A stretch of DNA of 64,000 bases from Oscheius onirici (Eukaryota; Nematoda; Chromadorea; Rhabditida; Rhabditidae). A program made the translations under genes and the position numbers. Location: contig OW051469.1 of assembly GCA_932521025.1 (NCBI GenBank), forward strand, positions 3,422,398 through 3,486,397, read 5' to 3'. Under the pieces are notes generated by a model. The model worked only from the letters and a program-made list of their open reading frames with translations. It searched no databases and was not told the DNA's origin. Positions 57,570 through 64,000 of this stretch are shown here, in pieces. Position 1 is the first letter of the stretch; each line of letters opens with the position of its first letter.

Positions 57570-59158
57570 TCAAAAATCGAAGCGGGTGACCTTCTTGTAG
57601 AGCTTCTTCTGTTCCTGATTGCAGTAGGGAATGGCTTTTTCGCCGCTGTACCATTGACAGATGAGGCTTGGGACGTCGTTCAGAAGCATCTGGGAGCTGT
57701 ACAAGGAGACGTTGTTGAACAGGATCCAGGGGACATGAATATGCTTCTCGGGCCAGACGTTGGCAGTTCGGATAGCAGCCTTGTCCTGGAGTCGCTGACC
57801 GAGCTTGGAGACGAGACACGATTGAACCATTCTCTGGACATCGTCTCCTACGGAATAAGTTCGGAAGCACTTGGCAGAAGCCTTGTCGAAGGTCACCCCG
57901 TCCTAGAACAATTGGTTTTCTTTGGAAAATGACTGTCTGTCTCTCTCTTTCCCCCAGTCTCTCAGATTCTCCCTCTGCCTTATTTCCCACCTTCAGATTC
58001 TGCTCGATACAGTAGACCAGAGGAACGAATTGGTCCTGTCCTTCTACCGAATCGATGAGACACGATTCGAACTTATTGATCATACACTCCTGTTCTCCGT
58101 GCTGGCAGACAGTCGAACCGTTCTGAAAAAAAAAGAGAAAAATGTTGAATGAATGACGAAATAGGAAACTGATAGCGGTCTCGATTCTCCCCCGCGAACG
58201 CCCGCCCCGGCGTTCATTCCCTCTCCAGCTGGGGGAGAATTGTGCCCCGTTAGCTCAGTCGGTTAGAGCGCTGTACTTATAGTACGTAAGTGATGCGGAG
58301 GTCGGCAGTTCGAGCCTGCCACGGGGCAGAAAGTTTTTTTTTTTTTTTTTTTGCTCAGAAACGTTGTGAATATGACTCTGGTTAGATTTTTGTCTAGTTT
58401 CCAGTAAAATATGACTTCTTTTGGCGAGAAAACATGGGAATTCCGTGCTTCCTACTCTGTTTACTGGTTAAAGAAATCGATGTAAAAAAGATTGTACCTA
58501 AAAAAAGTGACCCTAGAAAAAAACCTCTTCGGGACAGAGAACAAGGTTTGGTCTAGTGAAGAGAAGACCTAATCCAGACTCTTCTACAGAATGCAGTATA
58601 AACAGTTCGTTCAGTTGCCCGGCGCAGTCCTTTAAAAGATTTCGTAACGAGACCCATAAATTCAATGCTAAGCAGGTCAAAAATTTGAATTTGCCTTCGT
58701 ATTTAACTGAGTATCTAACATTTCTGCAAATGGGCCTCGTCATGAAGGACTATTTCATCTACTGACCTGCTGAAGAAGCTATAGTACTATCTACAGTCTA
58801 GAGTATGACCGGCTAAATAACAAAACGAAAATAGGGTGTTCAACGGACCCATACTTACCACAACTTTAGCATTTCCATAGGGAACGAGCTCGATATTGAC
58901 GAAGCCATTGAAGTTCTTGTAAATCTTCGGATAGAGCTCCTGGACGATCCAGTTCTGACAGTCGGGGCACAGAGCCTCGATCAGGACGGTCAACTGGACA
59001 GGCTTGTTCCTTGTAGCGGTACTGTACCGATCACAATGATTCTTGAATCCACACTCGGTTATCAGATCCGGATTGGAGCACCAGAGGGATGGTGGGATGA
59101 CGGAGCATCTGTCAGCCAGAAGGGGAACGACTAGAAAAGGGATGAGAGATAGAAACAT
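57570..59158 (-). CDS. GILT-family thiol reductase, copy 2 (CPDC)
   Basis: Paralogue of the gene at 56411, on the opposite strand. Signal peptide MFLSLIPFLVVPLLADRCSV from start 59158; an upstream in-frame ATG at 59197 would place the hydrophobic core further in. The active site is CPDC in LIEALCPDCQNWIVQELYPK, then NGFVNIELVPYGNAKVV, the signature CQHGEQECMINKFESCLIDS, VPLVYCIEQNLK, SCLVSKLGQRLQDKAAIRTA, HVPWILFNNVSLYSSQML, and YSGEKAIPYCNQEQKKLYKK. Both CxxC cysteines and the signature are intact. The change of Gly to Asp between the cysteines, compared with copy 1, may alter redox potential (inference). The first intron (about 58124-58857) contains an entire tRNA-Ile gene on the plus strand. 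Confidence 0.9.
58244..58328 (+). tRNA. trnI-UAU: tRNA-Ile (anticodon UAU), with an 11-nt intron
   Basis: The acceptor stem GCCCCGT pairs with ACGGGGC, followed by discriminator A. The D arm is GCTC...GAGC with loop AGTCGGTTA (A-box intact). The anticodon stem CTGTA pairs with TGCGG (two G-U pairs) around CTTATA plus A, giving anticodon TAT. The intron GTACGTAAGTG follows base 37, the standard place. The T arm GGCAG-TTCGAGC-CTGCC has a good B-box. A long T run (58335 on) is a Pol III terminator. Animal tRNA-Ile(UAU) genes usually carry such an intron. Confidence 0.93.
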
Positions 59159-59481
59159 CCTGTTGGCTGGACGAGACTGACCCGACTGGAGGGTCATTTG
59201 TTTTCTTGGAGGGAGAAAGCAAGCGTCAGTTGTTGCTCTCCCTCGCTTTTTTTTGCAGAAATCGATTTATGGCAAGGAATTTATTGCAAGTTAAAGTCAA
59301 CAGTATACAGTTCAGTTCGAATAATCATTCGCCGATGATCCCCTCTCCATCAGGAATTCGTTCTCCTCATTCTTCTCGTGTCTGATCATCAAGTGCTAAA
59401 CGTTGTAATGAATAATCCGAAGGACTGTCTTACCTGAAGTTCGAATCTTTAACAAGCGATTCAATGTGCACGTTGACTGCA

Positions 59482-61214
59482 CTATTCCAGTTTCCACCGA
59501 ATATGAAGTGACAACTTTTTCAGAGTGCCTGTTTCCGTGCCGTGTAGCCATCTCTGAAGTTAATTATACCATTTTCTTGTTACTAAGGGAGACAAAAAGA
59601 CAGCTCGCTAAAAAAACTGACTGTAAGAAATTCTGAAGCAAGGTCCTGATAGAAACCATTGCACTCGAGCACTAAGCTCTGCCGCTCTCTTCCAAGCTCA
59701 AAAATCTTAAATGTTTCAATGTAGGACGAGGCCTTGCGCATGTAGACACTGATTTGCAAGTTTGGAACACCCTGTTAAAGAAGTTAAAGTTGGAATGAAT
59801 GATTGGAAACTTGGAAAAAATACTCGTTTCCTCTGTATTCGCCATCGAAAAATTTTATGGTGGATGGTCGATAACTTGCCAAGATTTTTGTCAAGCGCTC
59901 TTCAGGGGCATCGGACAATAACAGTGTATTAGGGCGCGTCAGAAGTCGTGTCCCGTAGTACTACAGCTACCCTTCAAATTGATCGGATCGGTCTGGGATT
60001 GTTCCTGGGGGTAATAGACCTCGAAAAAAAAATTATTGAGAGCTTTTGGGACATTTTGAATTTTGGGATCAAGGGTTACGGTAGCATTGAAAATCGGACC
60101 AAAAACGTATTTTTGCGATAACTTTTTGAGGTTAGGAGATACAAAAAAATGGTCAACTACAAAAAAAATCACCTCATCGAGACGCATCTTTCTTTTTTTG
60201 AAAAACGTATTTTACTCTTTCGCGCAAAAAGTTATTCGACTTTCCATTTTTCGACAAAATGGCGCAGTGCCTGTGCGTTAACCACGCTGGAGCGACCAGG
60301 GTTCGAGTCCGCCGAGAGGATTTTTTTTTGTTTTTTTAACAGTAGCATTTTACTGGGCTAAATATTACTCCTGTAAAATTCCGCTTCGTATGTTTTGAAA
60401 TAAAGGCTGTGAAACGATTTTAATTCCTAAACCAGCCGGCTTCGCCGCCTGTCGGCGACTTTTTTACTTGTGTTTTCTTCTTAACTTCTGCTCCCTTCCC
60501 CAGTCAACCAATCCCTTCTGAACCCTTTCCCAGTCAACCGGTCCCTTCCAATCCCCTACCGGTTACCCTGACCCTATTTCCTACTCAAAACAAAAATATT
60601 TGGCGAGGAGAGGAATCGAACCGGGTCGTCTGGGTGGAGATGGCGACTCTTAATACACCAAAATTCACCAAAATTTACAATACACCAAAATTTCGTGGCC
60701 ACGGACAAACAAATAGACAAACAAACAAGCAAACAAAGTCACAGAGTCAGCCACAGACACCATTGCACTTTAATATTAAAGATATTCAGTCGCTTCAGAT
60801 CGGGAAGGACTACCGTTTCAAAGAAGTTTTCTTCACAAATGTTCTAAAATTTACAATAGAGAAGATAGCAATAATGCTTACGATCCCGACAGTTTTGAAA
60901 AATCGGAACTCGATCGAGTCAGTAAGCTTAAATATCGTGATTGAAATGTGAAATGCCCCTCTCTCGTCAACACGCCTCTCCAAGCAGGTCCTGTATGTCC
61001 CATGGTAGAAAAGCCTCGCCTCTCTAGAGCCCCAACGAAGCTTGAACCGTTCAATGAATTTCTTCATTGCTTTACAACTTTGGTACATCTTTGTGCCGGA
61101 TTGTTTTGTCATCTTAAATCGGAGAAGAAATCACCAAAAAGGATAGCTTACTTTTCGGAAAACTTGCAGGAGAGAGTATTTGTCGAGATCTTCCAGGTTT
61201 AGTTGATTAATCAT
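59482..61214 (-). CDS. F-box-like family protein, divergent member D (model incomplete)
   Basis: Start 61214 gives MINQLNLEDLDKYSLLQVFR, which has F-box-like spacing. A phase-0 intron follows at the same motif position as in members A and C, then MTKQSGTKMYQSCKAMKKFI... to FFKTVGI. The middle (about 60880-59990) contains tRNA-like repeats and I found no clear exon there. The 3' exons read YYGTRLLTRPNTLLLSDAPE..., GVPNLQISVYMRKASSYIET... to ASEFLT, and RWLHGTETGTLKKLSLHIRW, ending at the TAG at 59482. The WLHG exon corresponds to the W-x-S-G exons of A and C. The gene may be intact with a repeat-filled intron of about 890 nt, or a middle exon may be lost; sequence alone does not decide. Confidence 0.45.
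60240..60312 (+). repeat. tRNA-like SINE head, plus strand
   Basis: ATGGCGCAGTGCCTGTGCGT (A-box-like) followed about 30 nt later by AGGGTTCGAGTCCGCC (good B-box), then a T-rich run. The acceptor stem does not close, so it is a tRNA-derived repeat, not a functional tRNA. Confidence 0.55.
60598..60648 (-). repeat. tRNA-like SINE fragment, minus strand
   Basis: On the minus strand: GTCGCCATCTCCACCCAGAC, then GACCCGGTTCGATTCCTCTC. The B-box is good. It resembles the fragment at 63605 (CGACCCGGGTTCGATCCCGC). Lies within the large intron of member D. Confidence 0.5.
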
Positions 61215-61849
61215 GAGTGAAGATGTCGCAGAAATGAAAAGAAAACGAAAGTGCAAGAAATCGAGCCAAAGAACAGACGCAAGCGACGCGGGCAGCGTCG
61301 TTCTAATTACAAAGATTTGTTTTTTCGATTAAATTATGATTTCGAACTGTTTACGACCCAGTTGTTTCCTGGAAAATCATACGAGTAGGCATTGATAAAT
61401 GGACGCGGGCACAATAGACGATTACAGAGAGCCGACACTGCTCCCGGAAAATTTTAGGAAGGGATCCTTTGGTAGATCTGATGAGGGAACCATAAAGATC
61501 ACACGAGATAGAGGCACCCAAATCTGATTCACAATGTATCTAAGAAGAAATCTATTTAGTTTTGTGCAACTTATTAAAGTGGGTGTCCGGACCCTTTTCT
61601 CAATGTTTTACAAAGTTTAATAGACTGGATAAGTTTTGACATAACTTGACAAACACACTTTGGACTTGTATTTCTAACCGAATGAGGTTGTTCGCTGTAA
61701 AGGAGGCAGTTAGATGTTTTGTGACCGCCATAGATAAACGGTAATTTTGTGAAGTTGGAGTGAGATTATGTAGGTAAAGTTTGCTGGGGATTGGGGTATT
61801 TCGGAAGGTGAGAGGGCAAAGTCTTAATTTTCTAGATCACGCGTACATT
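61215..61849. other. Gene-free stretch
   Basis: No gene, RNA or clear repeat seen between member D and the hairpin at 61850. Confidence 0.35.
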
Positions 61850-61931
61850 CTCCAGCTTTGCGATGTTCTGCAAAGTTGTAGAGCTCTTCAAGTACTACAA
61901 CTTTGCTGAACATCGCCAAGCTGCAAAATGT
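61850..61931. repeat. Imperfect hairpin repeat of about 80 bp
   Basis: ACATTCTCCAGCTTTGCGAT with GTTCTGCAAAGTTGTAG is mirrored by CTACAACTTTGCTGAAC with ATCGCCAAGCTGCAAAATGT. The same GCAAAG-TTGTAG core occurs in the hairpin at 13102. Confidence 0.65.
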
Positions 61932-62057
61932 AAGGGTGGGTTAAAAAATTGAGATTTAAATTCGGGGTCTAAAAAAGCGGAAGGGGTGTAGCCGGGATGC
62001 GTCAATGTTTCCAGACAGGAAAAATCATGCAGTCTGTTTGCTTGCTGTGTGCAAAAC

Positions 62058-62230
62058 ATCTTTCTTTACTAAATTGCAATGGCGTCCGTCTGTCCGTCCG
62101 TCCGTAGTGGTGTCCGCAGTTGTCGAGACTAGCGTAACATGTCAAGTTTTGTCATGTTAATCTTTTATCGAACGAGATACGTTTTTTTAGGGGAACACGT
62201 CTGGGGGAATCTAAACTATCTTAAAAAATA
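62058..62230. repeat. Dispersed repeat, copy 2, with a TCCG run
   Basis: Matches the repeat at 49057 block by block, and contains the short tandem run GTCCGTCTGTCCGTCCGTCC near 62085. Confidence 0.65.
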
Positions 62231-62514
62231 CTACCGCAATGGTGTTTGGTAATCAAAACTTGAACAGCCGTTGTTACGTATGCGAGCGCCGCAGGAGCAT
62301 GGGCGGCGAAAGCCGTCGTAGACGGCTGGTCCACAATAAATTGCATCTTCTATGCCTTTGAACGAAAAAATCCAAGTTATTGTCTTGATTTTGACTTGTC
62401 GTGACAGACTTAATCCCTGGCATAACAGTTAGCCAGGGATTAGTGATTTGTTCTGAAAATGGCGACTTTTAGCGTCTGTAGCTCGGTTATCTTTGAAAAT
62501 AAACCTTATAAAGT

Positions 62515-63198
62515 ATCTGGATTTGTGAAAAAGTGGATTCTTTAGACAAAGAGGGATTTGTCTTTACCCTGTGTTTTCTTTTAGGAGACCGGACAAAAAG
62601 TGAACAATACAATGTGGATTATAAGAACTCAACAAAAAGTGAACAATATTGCGCACAAAGGTCAAATCCACGTCTTTCCTCAGAGAACCAGAAAAACTAA
62701 ATCGAGAGAATTTTCAAAGACCAGTTGTTTTTTTTTGCACTATATTTCCGTTCATTCCGAAATCGACAACTGAAGTATTCTAGTTTCAATTGGATGAACT
62801 TGAAAGAAAGTTTAGAATTTAGTCACATTCTAGTCGAGCGACTGTGACGAAGCTGGTGGCCTCACCTCCGGGACATATTTTGCGTTAAAACTTTCTGAGT
62901 ATAAAGGTTCAAAAGGTTACATTGGAGTGCATGAAATAAGTTCTGATAGAACACGACTCTTGTTAATTTTAGTCATCTGGTCTGAACATTAAAATGTCTA
63001 TAATTCTTAAAAATAAGACGTCTGGTTCTCTGAGGAAAGACGTGGATTTGACCTTTGTGCGCAATATTGTTCACTTTTTGTTGAGTTCTTATAATCCACA
63101 TTGTATTGTTCACTTTTTGTCCGGTCTCCTAAAAGAAAACACAGGGTAAAGACAAATCCCTCTTTGTCTAAAGAATCCACTTTTTCACAAATCCAGAT
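62515..63198. mobile_element. Foldback element with perfect 178-bp inverted arms
   Basis: The arms 62515-62692 and 63021-63198 appear identical over 178 bp when one is reverse-complemented (outer end ATCTGGATTTGTGAAAAAGT, inner end CTCAGAGAACCAGA). Each arm contains repeated ACAAAAAGTGAACAATA-type blocks. The 328-bp centre has no coding frame. Perfect arms mean recent origin or ongoing conversion. Confidence 0.8.
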
Positions 63199-63604
63199 TG
63201 TTCACTTTTTGTCAAAATTCATGGAATTTACGAAAAGAGGTTCTCTATACACAAGCAAAAAGTGTGAACCATCGTTTCCGATTCAATTTTGCACCGACAC
63301 CAGATCGAGACCAGATCGGTCAGAACTTCGATGTCGAGCTACTCCGAGCTGCTCCGCAACGGTGTCGAGCTGCTCCAAGAAAGGATCGGGCATTTCCCAC
63401 TACCTTTCGAATTTTACAGGGCCAGATAAGAAGCAGAAAACTACCATACTCCCTCGTTCCTAAAAGTATCGGCGATTGACCGACTAGTAAACTCAGAATA
63501 TCTACTTTGCGACTTTGGATGATGACGGGGAACGGTCGAATACGATAACAAAAAGTTGCCAGAGCGTGGCTGAAGTCAATTCCTGCTCAAAACAATTTAG
63601 CAAA

Positions 63605-63660
63605 AAGGTTTGCAGAAGCGCGGGATCGAACCCGGGTCGTGTGGGCGGATTGGTGACCCT
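63605..63660 (-). repeat. tRNA-like SINE fragment, minus strand
   Basis: On the minus strand: GGTCACCAATCCGCCCACAC, then GACCCGGGTTCGATCCCGCG (perfect B-box) and CTTCTGCAAACC. The acceptor stem is not formed. Related to the fragment at 60598. Confidence 0.55.
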
Positions 63661-63879
63661 TAACAATACACAATCTTTTTCGGTAAAAAAATTTTCAAGT
63701 CCAAAAATGCAGAGCATAGAGGAATGATCCGGGTCGAAAAACAAAATTCTAAAAGATATCCCCTCTGAGATAAACTTAGTTATAGCTCTATCCAAAGTTT
63801 CAGAGAAAACTTCGCAAAAATGAGCCCGCAAAACGCGCACAATCGCGGACGGCGGACGTTTTGGAAAACCGGAACTTTG

Positions 63880-64000
63880 TCTAACTTTCTAATTTTTTGA
63901 GCTATCGACTTGAAAATAGGGCTCTAGGGGTAACTTTTTACGCTGAATCCGATGAAATTGGTCCCGAAACCTGAAAATGGTTTTGGCGCGCGCTGCGCGC
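63880..64000. mobile_element. Possible MITE end cut by the window edge
   Basis: CTCTAGGGGTAACTTTTTAC with GCTGAATCCGAT resembles the inner block of the MITE at 51371 (GTCTAAGGGGTTCTTTTACA with CGCTGAGTTCGAT). The window ends in GGCGCGCGCTGCGCGC. Only one side is visible. Confidence 0.35.

Noticed and set aside
57562-58083. 173-codon minus-strand frame over GILT copy 2
   Set aside because: It runs through an intron and shifts away from the conserved GILT frame; the spliced frame carries all family motifs.
60240-60312. A functional tRNA gene
   Set aside because: A- and B-boxes are present but the acceptor stem does not pair, so it is listed as a tRNA-like repeat.

Overview
The window reads as nuclear DNA of a nematode. 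Genes are compact and split by many introns of about 35-60 nt with TTTCAG-type acceptors. Several start codons sit just after a spare acceptor, as expected for spliced-leader trans-splicing. ShK domains, GILT thiol reductases, C-type lectins and F-box-like genes are present. I cannot name the species. All multi-exon models below were joined by eye from splice signals and reading frame; transcripts were not available.

Layout. 0-7 kb: choline/ethanolamine kinase, a secreted ShK protein, two unrecognised genes, and a decayed tandem copy of one of them. 8-20 kb: a C2H2 zinc-finger gene carrying a nested antisense gene for a secreted peptide, a small membrane protein close downstream, a METTL4-type N6-adenine methyltransferase, a ZIP zinc transporter, mitochondrial ribosomal protein S18C and the nucleolar protein EBP2. 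20-28 kb: a Cys/Gly-rich secreted protein, a signal-peptide gene with a nonsense codon, an F-box-like gene with a TIR transposon in one intron, and a truncated RTE-type LINE. 28-42 kb is the conserved core: hydroxyacid-oxoacid transhydrogenase, CHMP2 (ESCRT-III), a Sec14/RhoGAP protein (ARHGAP1-like), CISD (CDGSH iron-sulfur protein), mitoferrin and METTL1 (tRNA m7G46 methyltransferase). 42-64 kb is accessory and repeat-rich: several TIR elements, a relic and two further members of the F-box-like family, a two-domain C-type lectin, a second LINE, a convergent pair of GILT genes, an intron-bearing tRNA-Ile(UAU), tRNA-like SINEs, and a foldback element with perfect 178-bp arms.

Functional links. 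CISD and mitoferrin are neighbours and both act in mitochondrial iron handling. CHMP2 and the RhoGAP are head-to-tail on the same strand. The main lineage-specific signal is a dispersed F-box-like family: three loci share an intron at the same point of the F-box-like motif, and a fourth is a broken last exon. I found no prokaryotic-type system, CRISPR array or virus genome.
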